Of a stretch of DNA of 64,000 nucleotides, positions 8,235 to 17,566 are shown piece after piece; position 1 is the first letter of the stretch; each line of letters starts with the position of its first letter. A model generated the notes under the pieces. The model searched no databases. It saw nothing but the letters and a program-made list of their open reading frames with translations, and had not been told where the DNA came from. The DNA is from Curtobacterium poinsettiae. GTDB lineage: Bacteria; Actinomycetota; Actinomycetes; Actinomycetales; Microbacteriaceae. Position numbers and translations under genes: made by a program. Where the stretch lies: positions 2,418,001 through 2,482,000 of the forward strand of contig NZ_CP106879.1 in the NCBI RefSeq assembly GCF_025677645.1. The letters run 5' to 3'.

Positions 8235-8665
8235 TGGCCGCACGCAAGGGGCGGCCCCCGGTGGGGTCGTCCCAGCACGGCGTGCCCGCCGGGTCCCCTC
8301 GACCCGCAGCCGCCGCACCGGCCAACGGCGCCCGGACCACGCCACCCTTCACCCGCCCCGCACTGGCGCCGTCGATGATCGCGGCGATCGTGCTGCTCGC
8401 GTGTGTCGCCATCGTGGACTCGTCGGGCTTCGTCTTCGCCCGCTGGGGTGTCACGGTGCTCGCGCTCATCGTGCTCGTCTTCAGCGTGCGCGGGAAGGCC
8501 TGGTGGGCTGCCCTGCTCATGGCCGCCGTCGCCGTCTGCTGGAACCCGCTCGTCACGGTGCCGATCCCCGGACAGGTGTGGGCAGCACTGCAGCTGGTGG
8601 CAGCCGCGCTGTTCATCGTGGTGGGCATCGTCGTCAAGGTGCCCCGCGAGTCGGACGGACGGTAG
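8234..8665 (+). CDS. Small four-helix membrane protein (DUF6804-like)
   Basis: A 143-residue protein with a Pro/Ala-rich cytoplasmic N-terminus (1–45) followed by hydrophobic segments at about 46–64, 68–83, 88–103 and 112–134. The pattern RWGVTVLALIVLVFSVRGKAW, then CWNPLVTVPIP and LQLVAAALF, resembles the small membrane family I recall as DUF6804; that assignment is from memory. Its function is unknown. The start overlaps the SGNH stop by one base, so it is third in the operon. Its stop codon overlaps a TAGGAT -10-like hexamer (8663–8668) that may drive the Stealth gene. Confidence 0.65.
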   Translation: MAARKGRPPVGSSQHGVPAGSPRPAAAAPANGARTTPPFTRPALAPSMIAAIVLLACVAIVDSSGFVFARWGVTVLALIVLVFSVRGKAWWAALLMAAVAVCWNPLVTVPIPGQVWAALQLVAAALFIVVGIVVKVPRESDGR

Positions 8666-8673
8666 GATCGGCA

Positions 8674-8694
8674 GGTCGGGTACAGGACCCGACC
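8674..8694 (+). promoter_or_regulatory. Stem-loop at the head of the Stealth gene leader
   Basis: GGTCGGGT and ACCCGACC pair perfectly around a 5-nt loop. The stem begins 5 nt after TAGGAT (8663–8668), so if that is the -10 the mRNA would start at or within the hairpin. It may stabilise the 5' end or act as a weak terminator for the upstream gene; the sequence does not decide between these. Confidence 0.4.
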
Positions 8695-8714
8695 GCACGA
8701 CCCGAAGGGCATGG

Positions 8715-10289
8715 ATGAACGACGAGACCGAGCCGGTGACCGAGAGTCCTCTGCTGAACCCTCGACCGTCCTCCGGCGGTCTCGACCGATCCGACGTCGT
8801 CGTCCGCAAGGGGCGCCTGACGCTCATCAACGGACACCTCACACCGCAGCAGTCGATGATCGAGGACCTGCTGTTCCTCGACGACGCGCTCACCGGGGCT
8901 GACGTCGACCACCTGCTCATCCGCGGCAACGACCAGCGTCCGGTGATCGCCCTCGACGAGCGTGACCGTCAGCGCGCCGAGAGCGCCGTGATGTCCGCGG
9001 CCGTCAACGAGCCCTTCTACGCGAAGCCCCCGGGCAAGCCTGCCGTGCTCGTGCAGGACGACGGACTCGGCTCCGTCGAGGAACCCGTGCTCCGCGTGTT
9101 CCGACCGCGGCTCGAGCCCCTCGGGCGTCTGCGGTACGGCGCAGAGACGAGCGTCCAGCTCGAGTTCTGGCGGGTCACCGACACCGAGGTCCTCGCACCC
9201 GTCGAGAACGCCCTGATGCGGCGCAGTCTGCCGATCGAGGAGTTCGTCCTCGTCGACATCGAGCGCTACGGCCGCACCTGGCGCACCGTCGAGCACATGT
9301 TCGACGACCACGTCTCGGACATCCGCTTCCCGATCGACATCGTCTTCTCGTGGGTCGACGGCAACGCCATCGAGTACCAGCGTGCCCGCCAGGCCGCGCA
9401 GTCGAACGCCGTCCTGGGGGAGGGCGACGATGCCCCGGCCCGGTTCCGGCAGATCGACGAGCTGAAGTACGCGCTCCGCTCGGTGCACACCTTCGCGCCG
9501 TGGATCCGCCAGATCTACATCGCGACGGACTCCCCGGCACCGCACTGGCTCGCCGAGCACCCGAAGGTCCGGATCGTCCGCAGCGAGGAGTTCTTCGCTG
9601 ACCCGTCGGTGCTGCCGACCCACAACTCGCAGGCCGTCGAGTCGCAGCTGCACCACATCCCGGGCATCAGCGAGCACTTCATCTACTCGAACGACGACAT
9701 GTTCTTCGGGCGCCTGACGGACCCGTCGATGTTCTTCAGCCCCGGATCCGTGACGAAGTTCATCCTCGCCACCACCCGCATCGGGCTCGGGTCGAACAAC
9801 CCCGCACGCAGCGGTTTCGAGAACTCCGCCCGCGTGAACCGTCGCCTGCTGCAGCAGCGCTTCGGTGCGGTGACGACCCGGCACCTCGAGCACGCTCCGA
9901 CGCCCCTGCGTGCCTCGATCATGACCGAGATGGAGCACGAGTTCGCTGACGAGTTCGCGTCGACGGCAGCCTCGCGCTTCCGGGCCGCGGACAACATCTC
10001 GGTGACGAACTCGTTGTACCACTACTACTCGCTGCTCACCGGGCGCGCCATCGTGCAGGAGAACGCCGACGTCCGGTACATCGACACGACGATGCAGTCC
10101 GGGCTCCGGTCGCTCGACGAGCTGCTGAAGAAGCGGAACGCCGACTTCTTCTGCCTCAACGACGGCAGCTTCCCGGAGGTCAGCGACGACGAGCGCACGC
10201 AGCGCGTGACGGACTTCCTGGAGCGCTACTTCCCGTTCCCCGCACCGTGGGAGCGCCCCAGCGATCAGGACGCGCCAGCGGCCTGCTGA
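8715..10289 (+). CDS. Stealth-family capsular polysaccharide phosphotransferase
   Basis: A 524-residue Stealth protein. Relatives transfer hexose-1-phosphate units to build phosphodiester-linked cell-surface polysaccharides. All four conserved regions are present: CR1 FPIDIVFSWVDG (about 205–216), CR2 starting RFRQIDELKYALRSV (242–295), CR3 LPTHNSQAVESQLHHIPG through IYSNDDMFFG (301–335) and CR4 around SRFRAADNISVTNSLYHYYS (about 405–445). There is no signal peptide, as expected for a cytoplasmic or membrane-peripheral enzyme. The ATG at 8715 is preferred over the out-of-frame ATG at 8711; GAAGGG lies 5 nt upstream. No other capsule genes are adjacent. Its 3' end is included in a 66-bp tandem duplication. 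Confidence 0.9.
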   Translation: MNDETEPVTESPLLNPRPSSGGLDRSDVVVRKGRLTLINGHLTPQQSMIEDLLFLDDALTGADVDHLLIRGNDQRPVIALDERDRQRAESAVMSAAVNEPFYAKPPGKPAVLVQDDGLGSVEEPVLRVFRPRLEPLGRLRYGAETSVQLEFWRVTDTEVLAPVENALMRRSLPIEEFVLVDIERYGRTWRTVEHMFDDHVSDIRFPIDIVFSWVDGNAIEYQRARQAAQSNAVLGEGDDAPARFRQIDELKYALRSVHTFAPWIRQIYIATDSPAPHWLAEHPKVRIVRSEEFFADPSVLPTHNSQAVESQLHHIPGISEHFIYSNDDMFFGRLTDPSMFFSPGSVTKFILATTRIGLGSNNPARSGFENSARVNRRLLQQRFGAVTTRHLEHAPTPLRASIMTEMEHEFADEFASTAASRFRAADNISVTNSLYHYYSLLTGRAIVQENADVRYIDTTMQSGLRSLDELLKKRNADFFCLNDGSFPEVSDDERTQRVTDFLERYFPFPAPWERPSDQDAPAAC

Positions 10290-10389
10290 GGCGCTCCGGG
10301 CGAGCCTGCGAGCCCGGTCCCACGGGGCGATCAGGAGGCGCCAGCGGCCTGCTGGGGCGCTCCGGGCGAGCCTGCGAGCCCGGTCCCAC
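10261..10389 (+). repeat. 66-bp tandem duplication covering the Stealth stop codon
   Basis: Bases 10261–10326 recur at 10327–10389 with few differences. The first copy holds the last codons and the TGA stop; in the second copy that TGA has become TGG. The unit length is a multiple of three. Each copy contains GCGATCAGGA, CCAGCGGCCTGCTG and GCGCTCCGGGCGAGCC. Confidence 0.85.
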
Positions 10390-10465
10390 GCCGGAACCCA
10401 GCCACCGGGTTGGGCCCTCCATCGGCCTCGACCGGTCGCCACATCCCGCCACCCCCACGCCGACC

Positions 10466-10503
10466 GGTCACAGACCGTCCCCTCCAACCAACGGAACGTG
10501 ACC
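10466..10503. repeat. Dispersed palindrome, copy 3 (short form)
   Basis: Arms GGTCACAGACCGT and ACGGAACGTGACC surround a 12-nt centre; the middle is 9 bp shorter than in the 47-bp copies. The flank GAGCGGTGTGTCCCGACCACC matches that of copies 1 and 2. Confidence 0.65.
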
Positions 10504-10653
10504 ACGCGTCGCAGGCCGAGCGGTGTGTCCCGACCACCCCGTGTGTCGGGTGGCGCGAGTCGGCGCCGCCACGAGCCTCCCGGCCGTCCTGCGTGCCGTC
10601 GGGACGTACACGCCGGCGCGCGGTCAGGGCACCCCGCCGGTTGCCCGCCGAAC

Positions 10654-10700
10654 GGTCACGAACCGTTGCGTGCGGTGCCGCCAGACGACGCATCGTGACC
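10654..10700. repeat. 47-bp dispersed palindrome, copy 4
   Basis: GGTCACGAACCGT at the left end and GCATCGTGACC at the right form the outer arms, with a partly paired centre. With copy 3 it occupies the gene-free 10290–10774 interval, where I find no coding sequence that I trust. Confidence 0.65.
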
Positions 10701-10774
10701 ACGCGACGTTGCACGCGTGGGGAGTCGTGACCGCTCGTCGCTCGGGGCCTAGGACGCCCGCACCCGCCTGGTGA

Positions 10775-10817
10775 GCAGAAGAGGTCGGGTCCGCATGACG
10801 GACCCGACCTCTTCTGC
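10775..10817. terminator. GCAGAAGAGGTCG-family hairpin after the phosphodiesterase gene
   Basis: A perfect 19-bp stem (GCAGAAGAGGTCGGGTCCG with its complement) and a 5-nt loop, 31 bp beyond the stop of the minus-strand phosphodiesterase. A near-identical hairpin lies at 28735. It probably acts as a transcription terminator. Confidence 0.7.
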
Positions 10818-10848
10818 ACTCGTGGTGCGCGACTCCTCGCGCGCGGCG

Positions 10849-11808
10849 CTACCGGTGAACGGGGGAGACGGGCACCGAGTCGAGCGTGAACACCGGGATG
10901 CTCGAGGTGACCGGTGCCGGCTCGACAGCCGCCGGGATCGTCACGCCGTGCGCGGCGAGTTTCGCTTCGGTTTCGAGCGCAGACACGGGCTGTCCGACGG
11001 TGGCGTAGTGGCCGATCGGCACCACCGAGTGGACGACGTTGCGCCCGTAGACGTGCACGAGGTTGAACGACTGCGCACCGTCGCGGCCGCGGGTACCGCC
11101 CTGGTACTCGGTGAGGTCCTGGGTGTAGCAGGTGGCGCTGGCGACGGACACCGGGATGCCGGCGAACACGGCACTGGTCGAGTAGTGCAGGTGACCGGCG
11201 ATGATGGCGAGGACGTCGCTGCCCTCGACGACTTCGGCAAGGGCCTGCTGGTCGCGCAACTCGACGAGGACGGTGAGGTCTTGGACGCTCGGCACCGGCG
11301 GGTGGTGCATCGCCAGGATGGTGCCGTGCGGCGCTGCCTCGGACAGGACCTCGGCGAGCCAGTCGAGCTGGTCGGGGGAGACCTCGCCGTGGTGGTGACC
11401 GGGCACGCTCGTGTCGAGCGTGATCACACGGAGACCGTTGACGTCGTACACGAAGTCGACCGGGCGATCGGTGGGCTGCAGGCCGAAGAGCTCCTGACGG
11501 AAGGCGCCGCGCTCATCGTGGTTGCCCATCGCCCAGATGATCTGCGCACCGATCCGCCGGGCGGCCGGCTCGAGGATCTCGCGCACACGGGCGTACGCGC
11601 CCGGCTCGCCCTTGTCGGCCACGTCGCCGGTGACGACGATCGCTTCGGGACGCGTGCCCGAGGCTTCGATGTCAGCGACGATCTGCGTGAGCCGGGCGGC
11701 GGAGTCGACGTCGCCGTACAGGTCGCGGTCCCCGGAGACGAGGTGCGTGTCGCTGAGGTGGAGGAGGAAGTGGTTCGGCCTGGGGTGTTCGGCCGTCCGG
11801 CTGTCCAT
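10849..11808 (-). CDS. Calcineurin-type metallophosphoesterase (cyclic-nucleotide phosphodiesterase-like)
   Basis: A 319-residue metallophosphoesterase of the CpdA/GpdQ type. The metal ligands are in LHLSDTHLV (DxH), [10 protein letters not shown] (GDxxDxG), [10 protein letters not shown] (GNHD), LAMHHPPVP and AGHLHYSTS (GHxH). Relatives hydrolyse 3',5'-cAMP or other phosphodiesters. There is no signal peptide. The ATG at 11808 sits 15 codons before the first metal motif; longer frames reach into the bc1-operon terminator. It stands alone between a strong hairpin on its 3' side and the respiratory operon. The actual substrate is not determinable from sequence. Confidence 0.85.
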   Translation of the reverse strand: MDSRTAEHPRPNHFLLHLSDTHLVSGDRDLYGDVDSAARLTQIVADIEASGTRPEAIVVTGDVADKGEPGAYARVREILEPAARRIGAQIIWAMGNHDERGAFRQELFGLQPTDRPVDFVYDVNGLRVITLDTSVPGHHHGEVSPDQLDWLAEVLSEAAPHGTILAMHHPPVPSVQDLTVLVELRDQQALAEVVEGSDVLAIIAGHLHYSTSAVFAGIPVSVASATCYTQDLTEYQGGTRGRDGAQSFNLVHVYGRNVVHSVVPIGHYATVGQPVSALETEAKLAAHGVTIPAAVEPAPVTSSIPVFTLDSVPVSPVHR

Positions 11809-11931
11809 CGGGGTCTCATTCCGTTGGCGGATGCGTGGTGCAACACGTTGCCACACCGTCCTGGACGAGTCCAGCACGCGAGGGTGAACCAGCCGTGAAC
11901 TGGGGGCGGCGTGTTGCCCTGCGCACGAAGA

Positions 11932-11958
11932 AACCCCCGCCACTTCGTGACGGGGGTT
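11932..11958. terminator. Terminator of the qcr operon
   Basis: AACCCCCG and CGGGGGTT form an 8-bp stem with an 11-nt loop, 18 bp past the qcrB stop on the minus strand. The interval 11809–11975 otherwise holds only the start region of the phosphodiesterase. Confidence 0.65.
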
Positions 11959-11975
11959 GCTTCGTGCGCTACCGA

Positions 11976-13664
11976 TCAGTGATCGCCGGGGCCGACCTGG
12001 GGAGCCTGGTGACCACCCTCGAGGTTCGGGCCGTGGTGCGCGGCGTGCGCTGCTTCGAGCTCGGCCTTCGAGACCGGCTCGATGCGGTCTTCGAAGAAGA
12101 AGCGGGACACGCCGGCGCGGACCTTCTGCAGACCCGTGATCTTGCCCTTGGCGTTCGGGCGGATCATGAGCGGCTTGTACTCGTTGAACTGCAGGAGCTT
12201 CCACCGCTCGTACTCGTCGAGCTGCTCGTGCACCTCGATGTACTCGCCGTGGGGGAGTCGGACGATGCGCCCCGACTCGTAGCCGTGCAGGACGATCTCG
12301 CGGTCCTTCTTCTGGAGGGCGAGGCACACGCGCTTGGTGATCCAGAAGGCGATGAACGGACCGAGGACCGTCGTTGCCTGGATCACGTGGATCACGTGTT
12401 CGATCGACACCAGGAAGTGCGTCGCGATGATGTCCGACGAGGCTGCCGCCCAGAGGCTGGCGTAGAGCGTGATGCCAGCGGCACCGAACGCCGTGCGCGT
12501 CGGGGCGTTGCGCGGACGGTCGAGGATGTGGTGCTCACGCTTGTCGCCCGTGACCCACGCCTCGATGAAGGGGTAGAGCAGGATCGCCAGGATGAGCAGC
12601 ACCAGGACCGCGATCGGCGCCAGGATGTTGAACGACACCGTGTAGCCGAACCACACGACCTCCCAGTGCGGCGGGACCAGTCGGAGCGCGCCGTCGGCGA
12701 AGCCGATGTACCAGTCGGGCTGGGTACCGGCGGAGACCGGGGAGGGGTCGTACGGGCCGTAGTTCCAGATCGGGTTGATCGTGAACAGCGACGCGATGAG
12801 GGCCAGGATGCCCGCGACGATGAAGAAGAACCCACCGGCCTTCGCGGCGAACGCCGGGAGGATCGGGACACCGACGACGTTCTCGTTGGTCTTGCCGGGA
12901 CCCGCGAACTGCGTGTGCTTGTTGATCACGACGAGCACGAGGTGGACACCGAGCACCGCGACGAGGATCGCCGGCAGCAGCAGGATGTGCAGCGTGTACA
13001 GGCGGCCGACGATGTCGGTCCCCGGGAACTCGCCACCGAACAACAGGTAGGCGATCCAGACGCCGATCACCGGGACGCCCTCGATCATGCCGACGATGAT
13101 CCGCAGCCCGTTCCCGGAGAGCAGGTCGTCGGGGAGCGAGTAGCCGGTGAAGCCCTCGGCCATGGCGAGGACCCAGAGCAGGAACCCGAAGACCCAGTTG
13201 AGCTCACGCGGCTTGCGGAAGGCACCGGTGAAGAACACTCGGGCCATGTGCAGCATGATCGACGCCACGAACAGCAGGGCCGCCCAGTGGTGGACCTGTC
13301 GGACGAAGAGCCCGCCGCGGATGTCGAACGAGATGTCGAGCGTGGACTGCAGGGCCGTCGACATCGCCACACCCTTGAGGGGGACGTACGAGCCGTTGTA
13401 GACGACCTCGGTCATGGACGCCTGGAAGAAGAACGTCAGGAAGGTCCCGGAGAGCAGCACGACGACGAAGCTGTACAACGCCACCTCGCCGAGCATGAAG
13501 CTCCAGTGGTCCGGGAAGATCTTGCGGCCGACTTCCTTGACGAGGCCCGAGATGCTGGTGCGCTCGTCGATGTAGTTGGCGACCCCGCCGATGATGCGGG
13601 ATCCGCGCTCCGGCGCCGGCTTGTTCGTCGACGTGTTCGGTGCGGTGGTGGTGGTGCTGGTCAT
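11976..13664 (-). CDS. qcrB: Cytochrome bc1 complex cytochrome b subunit QcrB
   Basis: A 562-residue cytochrome b of menaquinol:cytochrome c reductase, an integral membrane subunit that carries hemes bL and bH and both quinone sites. Typical segments are [20 protein letters not shown] (heme ligands), [32 protein letters not shown] and the [14 protein letters not shown] region (the actinobacterial counterpart of the PEWY motif, here PDWY). The long hydrophilic C-terminus (about 450–562) is usual in actinobacteria, where QcrB is part of a bc1–aa3 supercomplex. The start codon overlaps the qcrA stop by one base. It is the last gene of ctaE-qcrC-qcrA-qcrB. Confidence 0.97.
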   Translation of the reverse strand: MTSTTTTAPNTSTNKPAPERGSRIIGGVANYIDERTSISGLVKEVGRKIFPDHWSFMLGEVALYSFVVVLLSGTFLTFFFQASMTEVVYNGSYVPLKGVAMSTALQSTLDISFDIRGGLFVRQVHHWAALLFVASIMLHMARVFFTGAFRKPRELNWVFGFLLWVLAMAEGFTGYSLPDDLLSGNGLRIIVGMIEGVPVIGVWIAYLLFGGEFPGTDIVGRLYTLHILLLPAILVAVLGVHLVLVVINKHTQFAGPGKTNENVVGVPILPAFAAKAGGFFFIVAGILALIASLFTINPIWNYGPYDPSPVSAGTQPDWYIGFADGALRLVPPHWEVVWFGYTVSFNILAPIAVLVLLILAILLYPFIEAWVTGDKREHHILDRPRNAPTRTAFGAAGITLYASLWAAASSDIIATHFLVSIEHVIHVIQATTVLGPFIAFWITKRVCLALQKKDREIVLHGYESGRIVRLPHGEYIEVHEQLDEYERWKLLQFNEYKPLMIRPNAKGKITGLQKVRAGVSRFFFEDRIEPVSKAELEAAHAAHHGPNLEGGHQAPQVGPGDH

Positions 13665-14728
13665 CAGCGTTCACGCTCCCAGAAGGACGGTCCGACCGGC
13701 TCGTGGAAGTCGCTCTGGGCAACCAGGTAGCCGTCGTCGTCGATCGCGATCGGAAGTTGGGGGAGGGGGCGTGCTGCCGGACCGAAGATGACCTCGCAGT
13801 TGTTCGAGACATCGAAGGTGGACTGGTGGCACGGGCACAGCAGGTGGTGCGTCTGCTGTTCGTAGAGCGCGACGGGGCAACCGACGTGAGTGCAGATCTT
13901 GGAGTACGCGACGATGCCGTCGTAGCCCCAGTTCTCGTGACCCTTGGACGGGTTGAGGTCCTTCGGGTCGAGACGCATGAGGAGGACGGAGGCCTTGGCC
14001 TTCTCCTCCAGCATGTGCTCGGACTCGAGCATGCCCTCGGGGATGACGTGGAACACCGAACCGATGGTGACGTCGGAGGCCTTGATCGGCAGACCCGTCG
14101 GGTCCTTCGTCAGGCGCAGGCCCTGCTTCCAGAAGGTGTGGCGGAGCAGTTCGTTGGGGTCCTCGGCCGGAGCGAGGTCACGGACCAGGACGATGCCGGG
14201 GAGCGGGAACGCGGCCAGGGCACCGATCATCGAGTTGCGGATCAGCTTGCGACGGCTGAAACCCGACTCCTTGTCGGCGAGCTGGAACGCCTCGACCGCC
14301 TTGGCACGGGTCGCATCGGTGCCGCGGGTCCCGTGGCGGAGCTCGGTGATCTCGCGGTCGACGACGAGCGACTTCGACCAGTAGACGGCACCGAGGCCGA
14401 GGGCGAGGAGCGCGAGGGCGATCGACAGGCCCAGGAAGAGGTTCGCAGTACGGACCGTTCCGAAGTCGCTCGGGTCGATCGGGAAGGCGACGTAGGCCGC
14501 GATCGACAGGACGCTGCCGACGATCGACAGGTAGAAGTACGCGGCGACCTGGCGCTCGGCCAGACGCTGCTTCTTCGGGTCGACGTCGGTGCGACGCGGG
14601 CGGTGCGGCGGCTCGCCCGGGTTCTCGAACGGGTCGACGGGGAGGACCGCGATCCCGGGGGAGGTGGTCGTGCCGTGCTTCTCGACAGCCGAGGACGAGT
14701 TCAGCGTCTCGTCGTCGTGCTCTGCCAT
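13664..14728 (-). CDS. qcrA: Rieske iron–sulfur subunit QcrA
   Basis: A 354-residue actinobacterial Rieske protein. The 2Fe-2S ligands are in CTHVGC (about 279–284) and CPCHQSTF (about 298–305). The N-terminal half has three hydrophobic segments, as is typical of the triple-helix QcrA of this phylum, including one with a twin-arginine-like SRRKLIRNSM sequence ahead of the third helix. It passes electrons from quinol to the QcrC hemes. ATG at 14728 has GAAGGGA at 5–6 nt, so it is preferred over the upstream GTG at 14755. It sits 33 bp after qcrC and overlaps qcrB by one base. Confidence 0.96.
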   Translation of the reverse strand: MAEHDDETLNSSSAVEKHGTTTSPGIAVLPVDPFENPGEPPHRPRRTDVDPKKQRLAERQVAAYFYLSIVGSVLSIAAYVAFPIDPSDFGTVRTANLFLGLSIALALLALGLGAVYWSKSLVVDREITELRHGTRGTDATRAKAVEAFQLADKESGFSRRKLIRNSMIGALAAFPLPGIVLVRDLAPAEDPNELLRHTFWKQGLRLTKDPTGLPIKASDVTIGSVFHVIPEGMLESEHMLEEKAKASVLLMRLDPKDLNPSKGHENWGYDGIVAYSKICTHVGCPVALYEQQTHHLLCPCHQSTFDVSNNCEVIFGPAARPLPQLPIAIDDDGYLVAQSDFHEPVGPSFWERER

Positions 14729-14761
14729 GGTGTTCCCTTCAGTGTCGTTCGACACGGACGA

Positions 14762-15571
14762 TCAGTTGGACTTCGCGGTCAGCCAGACGGTCATCGCGAC
14801 GACCGCGCCGAGTCCGAAGATCCAGATGAACAGACCCTCGGCGACCGGCCCCAGGGAGCCGAGTGCGAAGCCACCGGGGGACTTGTTGTCCTGCACGTAC
14901 TTGAGGTACGTGATGATGTCGGCCTTCTGCTCCGGCGTCAGGTTCAGGTCGTTGAAGACCGGCATGTTCTGCGGGCCGGTGAGCATGGCCTCGTAGATGT
15001 GCTTGCCGGAGACCGTCTCGAGGTTCGGGGCGTACTTGCCCTCGGTCAGCGCACCGCCGGCGCCGGCCACGTTGTGGCACATGGCGCAGTTGATGCGGAA
15101 CAGCTCGGCGCCTTCGGCAGCGTCGCCGTCCTCACCGTTGGTGAGCTCGGTGGACGGGACCGACGGGCCGGGGCCGAGGGAAGCGACGTACTGCGCGAGC
15201 GCGTCGACCTGCTCGTCCGTGAACTGCGCGGGCTTCTCTTCTGCCTGCGGGCCCTGAGCGGCCATCGGCATGCGGCCGGTGCCGACCTGGAAGTCGACCG
15301 AGGCGGCACCGACACCGATGAGGGACGGGCCCTCGCTCGTGCCCTGCGCGGAGAGACCGTGGCAGGTGGCGCAGTTCGAGGCGAAGAGCTTCTCGCCCTC
15401 GTTCACCTGCGACTGGCTCGACGCGGCGACGGTGCTCGTGCTGTCGTCGGCGTTCGCCGTGGAGCTGAACAGTGCGTACGCGCCACCGGTGGTCATGAGA
15501 CCCACGACGATGAGCGACACGGTCGCCATCGGTGAACGGCGGCCCTTCTTGGACTTGGTTCTGTTGAACAT
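14762..15571 (-). CDS. qcrC: Di-heme cytochrome c subunit QcrC
   Basis: A 269-residue protein with two heme c attachment motifs, CATCH (about 66–70) and CAMCH (about 162–166), one per cytochrome c domain. An N-terminal hydrophobic segment (about 16–35) and a C-terminal one (about 245–265) anchor it to the membrane. The two-heme form replaces a soluble cytochrome c in actinobacterial bc1–aa3 supercomplexes. The N-terminus MFNRTKSKKGRR is strongly basic. It is second in the operon, 21 bp after ctaE. Confidence 0.96.
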   Translation of the reverse strand: MFNRTKSKKGRRSPMATVSLIVVGLMTTGGAYALFSSTANADDSTSTVAASSQSQVNEGEKLFASNCATCHGLSAQGTSEGPSLIGVGAASVDFQVGTGRMPMAAQGPQAEEKPAQFTDEQVDALAQYVASLGPGPSVPSTELTNGEDGDAAEGAELFRINCAMCHNVAGAGGALTEGKYAPNLETVSGKHIYEAMLTGPQNMPVFNDLNLTPEQKADIITYLKYVQDNKSPGGFALGSLGPVAEGLFIWIFGLGAVVAMTVWLTAKSN

Positions 15572-15592
15572 GTGCTGGGGGGTGTCCAGTTC

Positions 15593-16231
15593 CTACTTGA
15601 GAAGGTAGATGACGGCGAAGAGGAAGATCCACACGACGTCGACGAAGTGCCAGTAGTACGACACGACGATGGCGGTGGTCGCTTCCTTGTGACCGAAGTT
15701 CTTGGCGGCGAAACCGCGGCCGAGCGTCAGCAGGAAGGCGATGAGGCCACCGGTCACGTGGAGTCCGTGGAACCCGGTGGTCATGTAGAACGCCGAGCCG
15801 TAGGCGCTGGAGGAGAGCGTCACGCCCTCGTGCCAGAGGTTGGCGTACTCGAAGATCTGGCCGCAGACGAAGATCGCGCCCATCGCGTAGGTGACGAAGA
15901 ACCACTCCGTCATGCCCCAGTGGCGCGGGTTCCAGCTCGTCCGGTGCACCTGGAAGCGCTCCGCAGCGAACACCGCGAACTGGCAAGCGAAGCTGGACAG
16001 CACCAGGATGATCGTGTTCACGGAGGCGAAGGGCACCTCGAGCTTCGCGGTCTCGGTCGCCCAGAGCTCAGGGGACGTGCTGCGGAGCGTGAAGTAGATC
16101 GCGAACAGGCCGGCGAAGAACATGACCTCGCTGCCCAGCCACACGATCGTCCCCACGGCCACGGCGTTCGGCCTGTTGAGGGCCGGACCGCTGGCTGATC
16201 TGGAGAGAGAGGTGCTAGTCACGTCCTCCAT
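15593..16231 (-). CDS. ctaE: Cytochrome c oxidase subunit III
   Basis: A 212-residue CtaE with five hydrophobic segments, as expected for subunit III of the aa3 oxidase; examples are [20 protein letters not shown] and [18 protein letters not shown]. It stabilises the oxidase core and may guide proton uptake. Subunits I and II are not in this window. It is the first gene of ctaE-qcrCAB. The ATG at 16231 is kept, but GTG at 16222 is an alternative and neither has an ideal ribosome binding site. trpD is divergent 70 bp away, as in many actinobacteria. Confidence 0.95.
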   Translation of the reverse strand: MEDVTSTSLSRSASGPALNRPNAVAVGTIVWLGSEVMFFAGLFAIYFTLRSTSPELWATETAKLEVPFASVNTIILVLSSFACQFAVFAAERFQVHRTSWNPRHWGMTEWFFVTYAMGAIFVCGQIFEYANLWHEGVTLSSSAYGSAFYMTTGFHGLHVTGGLIAFLLTLGRGFAAKNFGHKEATTAIVVSYYWHFVDVVWIFLFAVIYLLK

Positions 16232-16289
16232 TATGGCCGAAACCCCCGACAGTGTTTTCGCAGGAGACTGGCGGGTCTCTCGAATTCAC

Positions 16290-16295
16290 TACGAT
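16290..16295 (+). promoter_or_regulatory. Leaderless -10 element of trpD
   Basis: TACGAT ends 6 nt before the trpD ATG, which would then be base +1 of the mRNA. The intervening CGAGCC is not a ribosome binding site. Confidence 0.55.
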
Positions 16296-16301
16296 CGAGC
16301 C

Positions 16302-17357
16302 ATGCCTGACGCACTTTCTTGGCCAGCGGTGATCAGCGCGCTCATGGCGCGCGAAGACCTGACGATCAGGCAATCCACATGGGCCATGGAGGAGATCGTG
16401 CACGGGCGGGCCACCCAGGCACAGATCGCAGCCTTCGCCGTGACGCTCCGCGCGAAGGGCGAGACCGTCGACGAGGTCGTCGGGTTCCGCGACGCGATCC
16501 TGGACGCCGCGGTTCCGCTCGACGTCGACCCGATGGCGCTCGACATCGTGGGCACCGGTGGCGACGTGGTCGGCACCGTGAACGTCTCGACCATGGCGGC
16601 CATCGTGATCGCGGCTGCCGGGGTCCCGGTCGTCAAGCACGGCAACAAGGCCAGCTCGTCGAAGTCCGGCTCGAGCGACGTGCTCGCCGCCCTCGGACTC
16701 GATCTCACGATGGACGCCGCGCGTGTCGCGGACACCTTCCGGCGTGTCGGGCTGACGTTCGCCTTCGCCAACGCGTTCCACCCCGGTTTCGCCCACGCAG
16801 GCCCGGTCCGGCGCGAGATCGGCGTGCCGACGGTGTTCAACTTCCTCGGTCCGCTCGTCAACCCCGCGCGGTGTGAGGCCAACGCCGTGGGCGTCGCCCA
16901 GCTCGATCTCGTCCCGATCATCACGGGCGTGTTCCAGACGCGTGGCGCGACGGCCCTCGTGTTCCGCGGCGACGACGGTCTCGACGAGCTGACCACCACG
17001 GGGCACAGCCACATCTGGGAGGTCACCGGCGGCCGCGTGACCGAGCACGACCTCGACCCGCGCGACCTCGGCATCGCCCGGGCACGCACCGAGGACCTGC
17101 TCGGCGGCGACCCGGAGCACAACGCCGCCGTCGTCCACCGGGTGCTCGCGGGGGAGACCGGACCCGTCCGCGACATCGTCCTGCTGAACGCCGCGGCCGG
17201 CCTCGTCTCGTTCCGGCTGGCACAGGACCCGAACGAGTCCGACCGGCCGATCCTGCAGCGCTTCCGCGAACAGCTCGTCGTCGCAGCCGAGGCGATCGAC
17301 TCGGGCGCCGGTGCGCGCAAACTGGCTGATTGGGTCGGCGTAGCTCCCGCCGCGTAG
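16302..17357 (+). CDS. trpD: Anthranilate phosphoribosyltransferase
   Basis: A 351-residue TrpD. It joins anthranilate to PRPP, the second step of tryptophan synthesis. The PRPP-binding motif DIVGTGGDVVGTVNVST, the KHGNKASSSKSGSSDVLAAL loop and the anthranilate-site HPGFAHAGPVRREIG segment are intact. It stands away from other trp genes, divergent from ctaE, the common actinobacterial arrangement. There is no Shine-Dalgarno sequence, and TACGAT lies 6 nt before the ATG, so the mRNA is probably leaderless. Confidence 0.95.
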   Translation: MPDALSWPAVISALMAREDLTIRQSTWAMEEIVHGRATQAQIAAFAVTLRAKGETVDEVVGFRDAILDAAVPLDVDPMALDIVGTGGDVVGTVNVSTMAAIVIAAAGVPVVKHGNKASSSKSGSSDVLAALGLDLTMDAARVADTFRRVGLTFAFANAFHPGFAHAGPVRREIGVPTVFNFLGPLVNPARCEANAVGVAQLDLVPIITGVFQTRGATALVFRGDDGLDELTTTGHSHIWEVTGGRVTEHDLDPRDLGIARARTEDLLGGDPEHNAAVVHRVLAGETGPVRDIVLLNAAAGLVSFRLAQDPNESDRPILQRFREQLVVAAEAIDSGAGARKLADWVGVAPAA

Positions 17358-17375
17358 TCCGCGCCGCTTCCGCCC

Positions 17376-17411
17376 GGCTCGCACCATGCGCGGTGCGTCG
17401 CCCGGTGCGAG
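17376..17411. terminator. Candidate terminator hairpin after trpD
   Basis: GGCTCGCACC and GGTGCGAGCC form a perfect 10-bp stem around a 16-nt loop, 19 bp past the trpD stop. The rest of 17358–17663 holds no gene that I can support. Confidence 0.5.
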
Positions 17412-17566
17412 CCTGGCGGCTCGGTGCTGCGCTGCGAGCGCGCACCGATCGGTCAGCGCTGCACCCGGTGAACAACCGCGCACCGCGCCGTACCGTCGAC
17501 CACCCGAACACCCGACCACTCGACGCCCGGCCGACCGCGACCGGCCCGCAGGAGACGCAACGCACA

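Noticed and set aside
10290-10774. Several short frames in the 3' region of the Stealth gene
   Set aside because: They consist of the 66-bp duplication and the palindromes; composition and lack of start signals argue against coding.
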